Shown in pieces: positions 1 to 8,710 of a stretch of 64,000 bases of DNA (within the stretch, counting starts at the first letter, position 1; every line of letters begins with the position of its first letter). The notes beneath the pieces are model-generated. The model did no database searches and was not told the origin of the DNA. It saw nothing but the letters and a program-made list of their open reading frames with translations. This DNA comes from an uncultured Litoreibacter sp. (GTDB lineage: Bacteria > Pseudomonadota > Alphaproteobacteria > Rhodobacterales > Rhodobacteraceae). The position numbers and the translations under genes were made by a program. The stretch spans positions 1 to 64,000 of the forward strand of contig NZ_CANKWO010000001.1 of NCBI RefSeq assembly GCF_947487515.1. The letters are read 5' to 3'.

Positions 1-76
1 CGGTTGTAGCTCAGTTGGTTAGAGTACCGGCCTGTCACGCCGGGGGTCGCGGGTTCGAGTCCCGTCAACCGCGCCA
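1..76 (+). tRNA. tRNA-Asp (GTC), first copy, 5' base outside window
   Basis: The sequence folds as a tRNA with anticodon arm CCGGC-CTGTCAC-GCCGG, giving anticodon GTC (aspartate). The T arm GCGGG-TTCGAGT-CCCGT is intact and CCA is encoded at 74-76. The first acceptor base (G, as in the second copy) lies just before the window, so this copy is one base short here only because of the window edge. It is otherwise identical to the copy at 110-186. Confidence 0.95.
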
Positions 77-109
77 CCGCTGCACATATGAACCCACACA
101 GGCTGATGC

Positions 110-186
110 GCGGTTGTAGCTCAGTTGGTTAGAGTACCGGCCTGTCACGCCGGGGGTCGCGGGTTCGAGTCCCGTCAACCGCGCCA
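110..186 (+). tRNA. tRNA-Asp (GTC), second copy
   Basis: This is a 77-nt tRNA with acceptor stem GCGGTTG/CAACCGC, anticodon GTC and encoded CCA at 184-186. It is a tandem duplicate of the preceding tRNA, separated by 33 nt, and the two are probably cotranscribed. Confidence 0.97.
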
Positions 187-251
187 CTCTTTCTTTTCAT
201 TGGAAAATCTTCTTAGCCCGAAGTCACGCCTTTGGCGGTCTTTGAAACGCA

Positions 252-279
252 AAATGCGAAGGTGTTACCCTTCGCATTT
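252..279. terminator. Hairpin between tRNA-Asp and mmsB
   Basis: There is a perfect 11-bp stem, AAATGCGAAGG (252-262) with CCTTCGCATTT (269-279), around a 6-nt loop. It lies between the rightward tRNA genes and the leftward mmsB operon, so it can act as a bidirectional terminator. The A/T ends of the stem serve as T-tracts on both strands. Confidence 0.75.
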
Positions 280-303
280 CAAAGATTTGTCATTGTGTTT
301 GAG

Positions 304-1176
304 TTACTTGCGTCTACGAGACACAAAGCGCGGCAACATGGCTGAGAAGTCCTTGCCAGCGCCTTCCTCTTCCTCGACGAACTGCGCGTAGAGCTCGGTT
401 GCGCGGGCGCCCATAGGGGTGTCGGCGTCAGAGGCCTCTGCGGCCTGCTGGCTTAAGCGCAGGTCCTTTAGCATCAGCTCAGCGGCGAACCCAGGGGTGT
501 AATCATTGTCGGCTGGGCTTTGAGGGCCAACGCCAGGCGCAGGGCAATAGGCATTCATCGACCAAGAATAGCCCGACGACGTAGACACCACGTCAAACAT
601 TTTTTGACGGTCCAAGCCCAGTTTGTCAGCCAAGGCAAACGCCTCACAGGTGCCAACCATGGTCACCCCGAGGATCATGTTGTTACAAATTTTTGCCGCT
701 TGACCGTTTCCTGACGGCCCACAATGCACAGCCTTTTGCCCCATGATGTCAAACAGGGGAGAGACCGCAGCGAAGCCTTCATCGGTCCCGCCAGCCATAA
801 AGGTCAAAGTGCCACCTGCAGCACCACCGATGCCGCCCGAAACGGGGGCGTCAACCGCACTTAGGCCGGAGGCATGCGCGCTGGAGGCCACGGCACGTGC
901 GCTCTCGACATCCACCGTAGAGCAGTCCAGCAGCGTGGCGCCTTGCTTCATCGCGGGGATGATATCTGACGCAACAGCTTGCAAGATTGCACCGTTGGGA
1001 AGCATTGTGATGACCACATCCTTATCGGTCGCAGCCTCTTGCACCGTATTGGCTTTCGCCACCCCTTCAGGCGGTGTGTTGGCGATGTCAAAGCCCGTCA
1101 CCTCATGACCGGCCGCCGCCAGATTGGACGCCATAGGCGCCCCCATGTTCCCGAGCCCGATAAATCCGATCTTCAT
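304..1176 (-). CDS. mmsB: 3-hydroxyisobutyrate dehydrogenase
   Basis: This 290-aa enzyme oxidises 3-hydroxyisobutyrate to methylmalonate semialdehyde with NAD+ in valine degradation. The N-terminus carries the Rossmann motif GFIGLGNMGAPMA (residues 4-16). DAPVSGGIGGAAGGTL (about residue 110) is the substrate-binding signature of beta-hydroxyacid dehydrogenases. The catalytic lysine is in NGQAAKICNNM (about 165). Length is typical. Its ATG overlaps the stop of the upstream hydrolase (ATGA), so it is the last gene of a coupled four-gene operon. Confidence 0.93.
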   Translation of the reverse strand: MKIGFIGLGNMGAPMASNLAAAGHEVTGFDIANTPPEGVAKANTVQEAATDKDVVITMLPNGAILQAVASDIIPAMKQGATLLDCSTVDVESARAVASSAHASGLSAVDAPVSGGIGGAAGGTLTFMAGGTDEGFAAVSPLFDIMGQKAVHCGPSGNGQAAKICNNMILGVTMVGTCEAFALADKLGLDRQKMFDVVSTSSGYSWSMNAYCPAPGVGPQSPADNDYTPGFAAELMLKDLRLSQQAAEASDADTPMGARATELYAQFVEEEEGAGKDFSAMLPRFVSRRRK

Positions 1177-2204
1177 GGCATTTCCTTCCAGTTAAGCGCG
1201 TTGTCCCCTAAAGGCATCAACATTTGTGAGACATCCATATCGGTGACCGCACCGTGGTCGTCATGGGCCCATTTGGGGCTTCGGTCACGATCGATGATGG
1301 CCGCGCGGATGCCTTCGATGAAATCGCCCTGAGCCACAGCACGGAACGTATAACGAAACTCTTGATCCAAAGCCTGCCGGATCGAGCTGGCAGAACGCAA
1401 CCGGCGAATGATCGTCATGGCACAGCCCACGGCCAAGGGCGCGTTGCGCTTCAGCGCTTTAAGTGCCGCTTGCGCAAAGGGGGTGTCGTCGGTCTCTAGG
1501 GACCGGATGACGTCATTTTGAGTTTCGCCTGCGAAGTGGCGGTCAATCTCGGGAAGAAGTTCTTCCAATGTGCCCGCAGGGGCAGGGGCGTTCAGCTTTG
1601 GCAACTTTCCGGTTTCCACCATCTGCGCCTTGAGCGATGGCCAATCGGCCTCTGGTGCATAGGCGTCTGCGAAGCCTGCGAATATCGCATCAGCAGCCCC
1701 CATTCGTGTCGCGGTCATGCCCAGATATTCCCCCAGCCGGCCTGGAGCCAAGGCAAGCATCAAGGAACCTCCCACGTCTGGCACCAGCCCGATGCCGCAT
1801 TCAGGCATCGCGATCTGGCTGCTGTCGCCGACTATGCGCAAGGAGCCATGGCAGCCGACGCCAACGCCGCCCCCCATGGTGAACCCTTGCAAAAAGCTGA
1901 CCACCGGTTTGGGGTACTCGAAAATCTTGGCGTTCAGGCGGTACTCATCGCGCCAGAACTGACGCCCGTAGTCCAGATTGCCCTCTTGGCCGGAGGTGTA
2001 CATATCTGCAATGTCACCCCCAGAGCAAAAGGCGCGATCCCCTTCGGCATCCAGCAAAACAAGGTCGATATCGGCAGTCCGCCATTCATCAAGGGCGGTC
2101 TCAATCGCGAGAACCATGTCGTATGTCAAAGCATTCAGCGCCTCGGGGCGTTGCAACGTGATCCGACCGGCGCGACCTTCTATTCGAACAAAAAGATCAC
2201 TCAT
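1173..2204 (-). CDS. 3-hydroxyisobutyryl-CoA hydrolase (enoyl-CoA hydratase/isomerase family)
   Basis: This 343-aa crotonase-fold protein carries the HIBCH signature. FCSGGDIADMY (about 60) and MGGGVGVGCHGSLRIVGD (about 110) form the oxyanion hole, and MPECGIGLVPDVGGS (about 138) carries the catalytic Glu and Asp positions of hydrolases. The extended C-terminus (SIRQALDQEFRY) is typical of HIBCH rather than simple hydratases. It would release 3-hydroxyisobutyrate from its CoA ester, feeding mmsB. Its start overlaps the upstream dehydrogenase stop by one base (TAATG). An enoyl-CoA hydratase role is less likely in this context. Confidence 0.88.
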   Translation of the reverse strand: MSDLFVRIEGRAGRITLQRPEALNALTYDMVLAIETALDEWRTADIDLVLLDAEGDRAFCSGGDIADMYTSGQEGNLDYGRQFWRDEYRLNAKIFEYPKPVVSFLQGFTMGGGVGVGCHGSLRIVGDSSQIAMPECGIGLVPDVGGSLMLALAPGRLGEYLGMTATRMGAADAIFAGFADAYAPEADWPSLKAQMVETGKLPKLNAPAPAGTLEELLPEIDRHFAGETQNDVIRSLETDDTPFAQAALKALKRNAPLAVGCAMTIIRRLRSASSIRQALDQEFRYTFRAVAQGDFIEGIRAAIIDRDRSPKWAHDDHGAVTDMDVSQMLMPLGDNALNWKEMP

Positions 2205-3340
2205 TAAGAAATCAACCCGCGCGCAACGATCATACGCATGACCTCATTTGTCCCCTCAAGGATCTGATGCACCCGCAGGTCACGCACCAGTTTCTCGATG
2301 CCGTAATCCGCCAGATAGCCGTAGCCCCCGTGCAGTTGCAGGCAGCCATCGACGACGCGAGATCCCGCTTCGGTGACAAACTTCTTGGCCATCGCGCAAT
2401 GGAGCATCGCGTCAGGTGCGCCTGTGTCCAGCTTCCATGCGGCTTGGCGCAAGAAGACGCGGGCGGCTTGCAATTCGATTTCCATTTCCGCAAGGCGGAA
2501 CTGTAGGGCTTGGAACTGGTCGATGGATTTGCCAAAGGCCCGACGCTCGGACATGTAAGTCAGCGTTTGTGTCAAGGCGGACTGTGCGGCCCCCAGCGAG
2601 CAAGCAGAAATGTTCAACCGGCCGCCATTCAGGCCCTGCATCGCATAAGTGAAACCTTTGCCCTCGTCTCCAAGAAGATTCCCCGATGGAATGTTGCAAT
2701 TGTCCATCTGAACTTGGCGTGTGGGCTGTGCGCGCCACCCCATTTTATCCTCAAGCCCGCCGTAGGAAAGCCCGTCGGTTCCATCGTCAATGACCATGGC
2801 GGAGATGCCCTTCGGACCAGCATCAGCGGTGCGGGCCATGACGACATAGGCGTCGGAATATCCGCCGCCAGAGATAAATGCCTTCGAGCCGGTTAAGGCA
2901 TAGCCGTCCGCCGTCTGCTCGGCGCGTGTTTTCAATGCTGCTGCATCAGAACCGGACCCAGGCTCGGTCAGGCAGTATGAGAAGAAGGTCTCCATCGTAG
3001 TGGCCTTCTCAAGGTATTTTTCCTTGAGCGCATCTGATCCGTTCTTGTCGATCATTGCGGCGCACATGTTGTGGATGGATAGGAAGGCCGCCACGGACGG
3101 GCAGGACATAGAGAGGGCTTCAAACACGAGCGTCGCATCCAGTCGTGTGAGGCCGGAGCCGCCGTATTCCTCTGAGACATAGAGCCCGCCAAATCCAAGC
3201 TCGGCCAAACGCGGCCAAAGATCTTTCGGGATGTCTCCCTCTTTTTCCCACTGCAAGGCATGGGGGGCGATGAACTCGTCACCAAAGGCCTTGGCCATGT
3301 CAAAAATTGCGGTTTGCTCGTCTGATAGCGCGAAATCCAT
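2204..3340 (-). CDS. Acyl-CoA dehydrogenase, probably isobutyryl-CoA dehydrogenase
   Basis: This is a 378-aa FAD-dependent acyl-CoA dehydrogenase. CLTEPGSGSDAAAL (about 130) and KAFISGGGYSDAYVV (about 150) are the flavin- and substrate-binding motifs. The C-terminal LHGGYGYLADYGIEKLVRDLRV and QILEGTNEVMRMI segments carry the conserved FAD contacts and the catalytic Glu of this family. GGAGG precedes the ATG. Position between mmsA and HIBCH makes isobutyryl-CoA the likely substrate, giving methacrylyl-CoA. No methacrylyl-CoA hydratase lies in the operon; the hydratase at 9695-10480 is one candidate. Confidence 0.88.
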   Translation of the reverse strand: MDFALSDEQTAIFDMAKAFGDEFIAPHALQWEKEGDIPKDLWPRLAELGFGGLYVSEEYGGSGLTRLDATLVFEALSMSCPSVAAFLSIHNMCAAMIDKNGSDALKEKYLEKATTMETFFSYCLTEPGSGSDAAALKTRAEQTADGYALTGSKAFISGGGYSDAYVVMARTADAGPKGISAMVIDDGTDGLSYGGLEDKMGWRAQPTRQVQMDNCNIPSGNLLGDEGKGFTYAMQGLNGGRLNISACSLGAAQSALTQTLTYMSERRAFGKSIDQFQALQFRLAEMEIELQAARVFLRQAAWKLDTGAPDAMLHCAMAKKFVTEAGSRVVDGCLQLHGGYGYLADYGIEKLVRDLRVHQILEGTNEVMRMIVARGLIS

Positions 3341-3417
3341 GGTTTCCTCCGAAAGAATTGAACAGCTGTTTAATTATGCGCCCCTGCACCAGAAATGCAA
3401 GGGCGCACATTGTCCAT

Positions 3418-4917
3418 CTATTCCATGACTGGGATTGAGAACTCGCCGCCTTCTTTGATGCCCGAAGGCCAGCGGGAGGTTACAGTCTTGGTGCGTGTGT
3501 AAAATTTGAACGCATCCGGACCGTGCTGGTTCAGGTCACCAAACATCGATTTTTTCCAACCACCAAAGGTGTGGTAGGCCAGTGGAACTGGGATCGGAAC
3601 GTTCACGCCGACCATGCCGATGTTGATGCGGTTCGCGAAATCACGCGCTGTGTCGCCATCGCGTGTATAGATCGCGGTGCCGTTGCCGTACTCGTGATCC
3701 ATCGCAATTTTTAACGCGTCTTCATATGTTTCGGCGCGTACGGTGGACAACACTGGCCCGAAGATCTCCTGCTTGTAGATGTCCATATCGGTTGTGACAC
3801 CGTCAAACAAATGTGGGCCAACAAAGAAGCCGTCTTCATAGCCCTGCAGTTTGAAATCACGCCCGTCGACAACCAGCTTGGCGCCTTGATCGATACCGGT
3901 TTGCACCAAGCGTTCGATGTTGGCCTTTGCAGCGGATGTAACAACCGGGCCGTAGTCTACGTCTTTCCCAGATGTGTAGGGGCCGACTTTCAGCGCTTCG
4001 ACCTTCGGAACAAGCTTCTCAAGCAAACGATCTGCGGTGTCGTCGCCAACGGCCACAGCCACCGAAATCGCCATGCAACGTTCGCCTGCGGCACCGTAGC
4101 CGGCCCCGACGAGCGCGTCAGCAACCTGAGACATGTCCGCATCCGGCATGATGATCATGTGGTTCTTCGCACCACCGAAACACTGCACGCGTTTCCCGTT
4201 CGCACAGCCAGTGCTGTAGATATATTCGGCGATCGGTGTAGAGCCTACAAAGCCCACGGATTGGATTACATCGTGGTGCAAGATGGCATCCACGGCCTCT
4301 TTGTCACCATTTACCACCTGCAAGATGCCCTTTGGCAGGCCAGCTTCTTCCATCAGCTCTGCCAGCATCAAGGGGACGGATGGGTCACGCTCGGACGGCT
4401 TGAGGATGAAGGCGTTGCCGCAAGCAATGGCAGGCGCAAACATCCACATCGGGATCATCGCTGGGAAGTTGAACGGGGTGATCCCCGCTGTCACGCCCAA
4501 AGCTTGCTTCATGGAGTACATGTCAATGCCGGGGCCGGCGCTGTCGGTGTAATCACCTTTCAGCAATTCGGGCGCACCGATGCAATACTCAACCACTTCG
4601 AGGCCGCGCTGAACGTCGCCAGCCGCATCGGGCAATGTCTTGCCGTGCTCGCGGGACAGGGCTTCGGCCAATTTGTCCATGTCGCGGTTCAACAGGCCCA
4701 CAAACTTCATCATGACCCGCGCGCGGCGCTGCGGGTTGGTGGCGGCCCAAGCAGGCTGTGCTGCAGCGGCGATCTGGACGGCTTGGTCCATCTCGGCAGG
4801 GGAGGCCAATGGAACTGTCGCCTGAACCTCACCAGTGGCAGGGTTGTAAACGTCGGCAAAGCGTCCAGACGTGCCTTTGACATGAGCGCCGTTGATGTAG
4901 TGGGTAAGTTCTTGCAT
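3418..4917 (-). CDS. mmsA: CoA-acylating methylmalonate-semialdehyde dehydrogenase
   Basis: This 499-aa aldehyde dehydrogenase superfamily enzyme converts methylmalonate semialdehyde to propionyl-CoA with NAD+ and CoA. FNFPAMIPMWMFAPAIACGN is the NAD-site region, GFVGSTPIAEYIY (about 235) the dinucleotide motif, and GERCMAISVAVAVG (about 282) holds the catalytic Cys. The usual catalytic glutamate region reads CFGGAKNHMIIMPD, as in MmsA proteins. The start is ATG 4917 because AGGAGG sits six bases upstream; an in-frame ATG 16 codons earlier lacks a good site. It heads the valine operon and is divergent from a LysR gene. Confidence 0.93.
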   Translation of the reverse strand: MQELTHYINGAHVKGTSGRFADVYNPATGEVQATVPLASPAEMDQAVQIAAAAQPAWAATNPQRRARVMMKFVGLLNRDMDKLAEALSREHGKTLPDAAGDVQRGLEVVEYCIGAPELLKGDYTDSAGPGIDMYSMKQALGVTAGITPFNFPAMIPMWMFAPAIACGNAFILKPSERDPSVPLMLAELMEEAGLPKGILQVVNGDKEAVDAILHHDVIQSVGFVGSTPIAEYIYSTGCANGKRVQCFGGAKNHMIIMPDADMSQVADALVGAGYGAAGERCMAISVAVAVGDDTADRLLEKLVPKVEALKVGPYTSGKDVDYGPVVTSAAKANIERLVQTGIDQGAKLVVDGRDFKLQGYEDGFFVGPHLFDGVTTDMDIYKQEIFGPVLSTVRAETYEDALKIAMDHEYGNGTAIYTRDGDTARDFANRINIGMVGVNVPIPVPLAYHTFGGWKKSMFGDLNQHGPDAFKFYTRTKTVTSRWPSGIKEGGEFSIPVME

Positions 4918-4952
4918 GGAATCCTCCTTGAATATCCGTTCCAGTTTAATCT

Positions 4953-5004
4953 TGCATTTCTGCATGAAAAAGGGTCAATTTCTCAAAATCATTTTGCAAA
5001 AATG
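4953..5004. promoter_or_regulatory. Candidate LysR operator between mmsA and the LysR gene
   Basis: The 99-bp divergent intergenic region holds a direct repeat TGCA-TTTC-TGCA (4953-4964) and a dyad CATTTT-GCA-AAAATG (4990-5004). LysR regulators normally bind dyads in such divergent regions, so these are candidate operator elements. No clear promoter hexamers could be assigned, and the assignment rests on symmetry and position only. Confidence 0.35.
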
Positions 5005-5016
5005 TAGGGATACTTG

Positions 5017-5916
5017 ATGCCGGAACCAAAATGGGACGACTTGCGGGTTTTCCTCGCAGTGGCGCGCTCCGAGAGCTTGTCGAGGGCAGGAAAAACCCTG
5101 CGGCTTGATCCCGCGACCGTGGGGCGGCGTGTGGCCCGACTGGAAGAGGCGCTGGAAGCGGTTTTGTTCATGAAATCCCCGCAAGGCTATGCTTTGACGC
5201 AGGCAGGGGCACGGCTAATCGCGCGCGCCGAAGCCATTGAGACCGCTATTTTGAACGCGCAAGAGGACGCCAGTGGCGGGGCCGAGGCACTCACCGGTCA
5301 GATCAGGTTGGGGGCCCCAGATGGCAGTGCGAACTATCTTTTGCCGCAAGTCTGCTCCGCCATTTGCGCGGACCATCCGGGGCTTGAGGTGCAAATTGTA
5401 GCCCTGCCTCGGGTCTTTAATCTGTCCAAACGGGAAGCTGACATGGCGATCACCGTGTCTCCTCCGACGGCTGGGCGGCTGACCAGTCAAAAGCTGACGG
5501 ATTACCACCTGCATTTGATGGCCAGCGAAGACTATTTGAAAAACGCGCCGCCACTCAGAACCTTAAAGGACCTCAAGGATCACACGATTATCGGGTATAT
5601 CTCTGATCTGATTTTCGACGCTGAACTCGATTATCTGTCCGAAATCGGAGGGCCTTCGACAAAGTTCACCTCGAATTCGGTTTCGGTTCAATTCAATTGG
5701 GCGAGAAGCGGGGCGGGGTTGGTGATCGGGCATGACTTTGCCCTGCCGTCTGCCCCAGAGATGAGGCGGGTTCTAACGCATGAATTCTCGCTCAAACGCA
5801 GCTTCTATCTGGTGCGGCATGCCGACGATCGGAACATCTCGCGTCTGCGGCTTTTTGCCGAGGAATTGGGAGCGCGTGTACGCCAAGAAGTGGCGCGTCT
5901 GGAAGGCCAGACTTGA
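5017..5916 (+). CDS. LysR-family transcriptional regulator, probably of the valine operon
   Basis: This 299-aa protein has an N-terminal winged helix-turn-helix (WDDLRVFLAVARSESLSRAGKTL to about residue 65, with the typical LDPATVGRRVARLEEAL recognition region) followed by a LysR substrate-binding domain (about 90-290). ATG 5017 was chosen over the adjacent TTG 5014; AGGGA precedes it by six bases. It is divergent from mmsA, so control of the mms operon is the natural inference. The inducer cannot be read from the sequence. Confidence 0.9.
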   Translation: MPEPKWDDLRVFLAVARSESLSRAGKTLRLDPATVGRRVARLEEALEAVLFMKSPQGYALTQAGARLIARAEAIETAILNAQEDASGGAEALTGQIRLGAPDGSANYLLPQVCSAICADHPGLEVQIVALPRVFNLSKREADMAITVSPPTAGRLTSQKLTDYHLHLMASEDYLKNAPPLRTLKDLKDHTIIGYISDLIFDAELDYLSEIGGPSTKFTSNSVSVQFNWARSGAGLVIGHDFALPSAPEMRRVLTHEFSLKRSFYLVRHADDRNISRLRLFAEELGARVRQEVARLEGQT

Positions 5917-5989
5917 CGGATACCCAAAGTTGCGACGACAGTGGAGTGTATTACACCATAACTTTTGAACAAATGCAGGAGACGCGCAT

Positions 5990-6424
5990 ATGCTGGTGAG
6001 CCACATTTTGAAGCTAAAAGCGGACGATGGAGTTGTAACAATCAGGCCCGAGGCCTCGGTCGCGGATGCGGCCAACATGTTGTCTTCACGCAAGATTGGC
6101 TCAGTTGTGGTTTCCTCCGACACTAAGGCGGCTCTGGGGATTTTGTCCGAGCGCGACATCGTGCGTGAGATCGGCAAGCGCGGTGCGGGATGCCTATCCG
6201 AAACGGTAGACAGCATGATGACCAAGAAGCTGGTGACCTGCACGACCGGTGACCGCGCCGATACGATCCTTACGCAGATGACCGAAGGCCGCTTTCGCCA
6301 TATGCCGGTCGTAGAGCAGGGCGAGATGGTCGGGTTGATTACCCTTGGCGATGTCGTAAAAGCCCGCCTCAGCGAATTGGCGATGGAGAAAGACGCGCTT
6401 GAGGGCATGATTATGGGGCACTGA
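5990..6424 (+). CDS. CBS-domain protein
   Basis: This 144-aa soluble protein consists of two CBS domains (about 8-60 and 75-130). Typical CBS segments are SVADAANMLSSRKIGSVVVSS and LGILSERDIVREIGKRG in the first, and ILTQMTEGRFRHMPVV and VGLITLGDVVKARL in the second. Such stand-alone Bateman modules bind adenine nucleotides and act as sensors. AGGAGA precedes the ATG. It is followed four bases later by the GFA gene, suggesting cotranscription. The partner is unknown. Confidence 0.9.
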   Translation: MLVSHILKLKADDGVVTIRPEASVADAANMLSSRKIGSVVVSSDTKAALGILSERDIVREIGKRGAGCLSETVDSMMTKKLVTCTTGDRADTILTQMTEGRFRHMPVVEQGEMVGLITLGDVVKARLSELAMEKDALEGMIMGH

Positions 6425-6428
6425 CGTC

Positions 6429-6869
6429 ATGGCGCAGGACATAAGCGGCAAATGCATGTGCGGCGCGGTGACATACCGCGCCCAGTTAATAGAGCCCGAA
6501 TTGGGCGCATGCCATTGCTCTATGTGCCGGCGTTGGACGGGAGGGGTGTTTTTGGCGCTTTCGGTGCTGCCGGACGCCATGACATTCGAAGGAGAGGCGC
6601 ATATCCAGCTTTTCCAGTCCTCCCCATGGGCGGAACGCGGGTTTTGTAAAAATTGCGGCTCCAGCTTGTTTTACCGTGTAACTGCGGCGGGAAAAGAGCA
6701 AGGGATTTACCATATCGGGGCTGGAACGATGAACGATCTGGATGGAATTACTTTGTCACAACAGTTGTTTATCGACCAGAAACCCGATGGTTACTCATTT
6801 TGTGAAACCACAGCCGATTTAACCCAAGAACAGGTCGAGGCGATGTTTGCCAATCTTGGCACAGCGTAA
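6429..6869 (+). CDS. GFA / CENP-V domain zinc protein
   Basis: This 146-aa protein has the GFA zinc-binding pattern CMCGAV (9-14), CHCSMCRRWTG (about 28-38) and FCKNCGSSLFYR (about 75-86). The seven cysteines fit two zinc sites. The family is named for a glutathione-dependent formaldehyde-activating enzyme, but many members have other or unknown activity, so a catalytic claim is not supported here. It follows the CBS gene with a 4-nt gap. Confidence 0.85.
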   Translation: MAQDISGKCMCGAVTYRAQLIEPELGACHCSMCRRWTGGVFLALSVLPDAMTFEGEAHIQLFQSSPWAERGFCKNCGSSLFYRVTAAGKEQGIYHIGAGTMNDLDGITLSQQLFIDQKPDGYSFCETTADLTQEQVEAMFANLGTA

Positions 6870-6953
6870 ACCGTTGATCTATCGCTATCGACTTGCATTC
6901 TGCCGCGCAATAATGTTGCGTGAGGCAAATTGAGACGAACAAAGGCCCAGACC

Positions 6954-7445
6954 ATGCGCATCGGATTATATCCCGGCACTTTTGATCCCATTACCCTTGG
7001 ACATTCTGACATCATCCGCCGCGGTTGCTCGCTGGTCGACAGGTTGGTCATCGGAGTGGCTATTAACCGCGATAAAGGACCGTTGTTTTCCCTCGAAGAG
7101 AGGACAGCTATGATTGAAGAGGAATGCGCCAAGATTAGCACCGAAACAGGGTGCGAGATCATCGTACATCCCTTTGAGAATTTGCTGATCCATTGTGCCC
7201 GCGATGTCGGGGCCTCGGTGATTATTCGCGGGCTGCGGGCTGTTGCAGATTTTGAGTATGAATATCAAATGGTTGGCATGAACCGAGCCATGGACAACAG
7301 CGTCGAGACCGTGTTCTTGATGGCCGAGGCGCAGCATCAGGCCATCGCCTCGAAACTGGTCAAAGAAATCGCTCGTTTGGGCGGCGATGTCTCGAAGTTT
7401 GTGACCCCATCTGTGAAGGCTGCATTGCTAGAGCGGCTGGCATAG
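6954..7445 (+). CDS. coaD: Phosphopantetheine adenylyltransferase
   Basis: This 163-aa enzyme transfers AMP from ATP to 4'-phosphopantetheine, the penultimate step of CoA synthesis. GTFDPITLGHSDIIRR (7-22) contains the TxGH nucleotidyltransferase motif, and IIRGLRAVADFEYEYQM (about 87-103) is the pantetheine/ATP site. Length matches bacterial CoaD. ATG 6954 gives the canonical MRIGLYPGTFDP N-terminus; an upstream TTG (6930) would add eight residues that do not fit the family. Confidence 0.96.
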   Translation: MRIGLYPGTFDPITLGHSDIIRRGCSLVDRLVIGVAINRDKGPLFSLEERTAMIEEECAKISTETGCEIIVHPFENLLIHCARDVGASVIIRGLRAVADFEYEYQMVGMNRAMDNSVETVFLMAEAQHQAIASKLVKEIARLGGDVSKFVTPSVKAALLERLA

Positions 7446-7543
7446 ATCCAGCTGCAGAGGCCGAGGTTTCAAGCAGGGGTTTACACTGCTCTCAACTGGT
7501 CTAATTTGTCGCCAAATCCAAAACGCTTAGGAGCGCCCATATA

Positions 7544-8125
7544 ATGGCCGAAATTAAAGATCCCGAAAACACAATCCTGATGGAACTCACCGGCGGTACG
7601 GTTACGATTGAGCTGCTGCCGGATGTGGCCCCACAGCATACTGCGCGCATGAAAGAGCTCGCACGCTCGGGCGCCTATAACAATGTGGCCTTCCACCGTG
7701 TGATCGACGGCTTCATGGCGCAAACAGGTGACGTGGCCAACGGCAACATGGAAAAAGACTTCAACATTCGTATGGCGGGGACGGGCGGCTCTGACATGCC
7801 AGATCTTCCGGCAGAGTTTTCCAAGCTGCCGCACGACCGTGGCTCCATCGGGGCCGCGCGCTCTGCGAATCCGAACTCGGCCAACAGCCAGTTCTTCATC
7901 AACTTCTCTGACAATGCATTCCTGAACGGCCAATACACCGTTTATGGCCGCGTCGTTGAGGGCATGGAACACGTCGACGCCATCCAGCGCGGTGAACCAC
8001 CGATGAACCCAGACCGGATGATTTCGGTTATGGTAGCAGCAGACGCGGGCGGCGCAGACGCGGGCCCAGCAGAAGCTTCAGAGGCGGAAGCCGATGCAGG
8101 TGCCGACGGTGACGCTGGTGAATAA
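7544..8125 (+). CDS. ppiB: Cyclophilin-type peptidyl-prolyl isomerase, cytoplasmic
   Basis: This 193-aa protein has a single cyclophilin domain (about 10-165) with FHRVIDGFMAQTGD, SANSQFFINFSDNAFLNGQYTVYGRV and the usual short bacterial loops. No signal peptide is present. The last 25 residues are an Ala/Glu/Asp/Gly-rich acidic tail (ADAGPAEASEAEADAGADGD), probably disordered. Its 3' end overlaps the next cyclophilin gene by 32 nt in another frame. Confidence 0.93.
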   Translation: MAEIKDPENTILMELTGGTVTIELLPDVAPQHTARMKELARSGAYNNVAFHRVIDGFMAQTGDVANGNMEKDFNIRMAGTGGSDMPDLPAEFSKLPHDRGSIGAARSANPNSANSQFFINFSDNAFLNGQYTVYGRVVEGMEHVDAIQRGEPPMNPDRMISVMVAADAGGADAGPAEASEAEADAGADGDAGE

Positions 8126-8666
8126 GCTTCTGGCAACATGTGCATTTCTGGTCGCAAGCCCCGCGCTTGCCACTGGTCTTGAGGTGGATGTCGCAGGCGA
8201 AGCGAAGGGCACCATTGTCATTGACCTGTTTGAGGATGTGGCCCCCAAGCATGTTGAGCAGATCACCGCGTTGGCAAGTGAAGGCGCATATGACGGGGTT
8301 GTTTTCCACCGCGTGATCGAAGGCTTCATGGCGCAAACGGGCGATGTGCAATTCGGTAAGGCCGATGGCGACACCTCTGGCGCGGGGCGGGGCGGATCAG
8401 ACCGTCCTGATCTGCCGGCAGAGTTCTCGGATCTGAATTTTGACCGTGGCGTTGTGGGCATGGCGCGTAGCCAGAACCCCAATTCTGCCAATAGCCAGTT
8501 CTTCATCATGTTTGAGGAAGGGGCCTTCTTGAACGGGCAATATACCGTAGTGGGAAAGGTGACAGCCGGAATGGACGTCGTCGATCAGATTAAGTTGGGC
8601 ACCGGCGGGAATGGCACTGTGGTCGGAACAGCTGATCAGATGAAAGCCGTTCGCGTCACCAAGTAA
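8094..8666 (+). CDS. Cyclophilin-type peptidyl-prolyl isomerase, exported
   Basis: This 190-aa cyclophilin starts inside the acidic tail of ppiB. The N-terminus NKLLATCAFLVASPALATG is a signal peptide with an ALA-T cleavage site, so the enzyme should be periplasmic. The core repeats FHRVIEGFMAQTGDV and NSANSQFFIMFEEGAFLNGQYTVVG, clearly paralogous to ppiB. ATG 8094 is used, though GTG codons at 8109 and 8118 are alternatives. The 32-nt overlap implies translational coupling. Confidence 0.9.
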   Translation: MQVPTVTLVNKLLATCAFLVASPALATGLEVDVAGEAKGTIVIDLFEDVAPKHVEQITALASEGAYDGVVFHRVIEGFMAQTGDVQFGKADGDTSGAGRGGSDRPDLPAEFSDLNFDRGVVGMARSQNPNSANSQFFIMFEEGAFLNGQYTVVGKVTAGMDVVDQIKLGTGGNGTVVGTADQMKAVRVTK

Positions 8667-8710
8667 CGCGCCGTAAACCCTGCGTGAGCGGGGCTGTTCT
8701 GGCAGCGAGG

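Noticed and set aside
1-186. Tandem tRNA-like repeats as a CRISPR or att duplication
   Set aside because: Both copies are complete tRNA-Asp genes with correct cloverleaf and CCA; simple gene duplication explains them.
3811-5007. 398-codon plus-strand ORF opposite mmsA
   Set aside because: It is antisense to a confidently identified enzyme, and its Cys/His-rich composition is typical of shadow frames.
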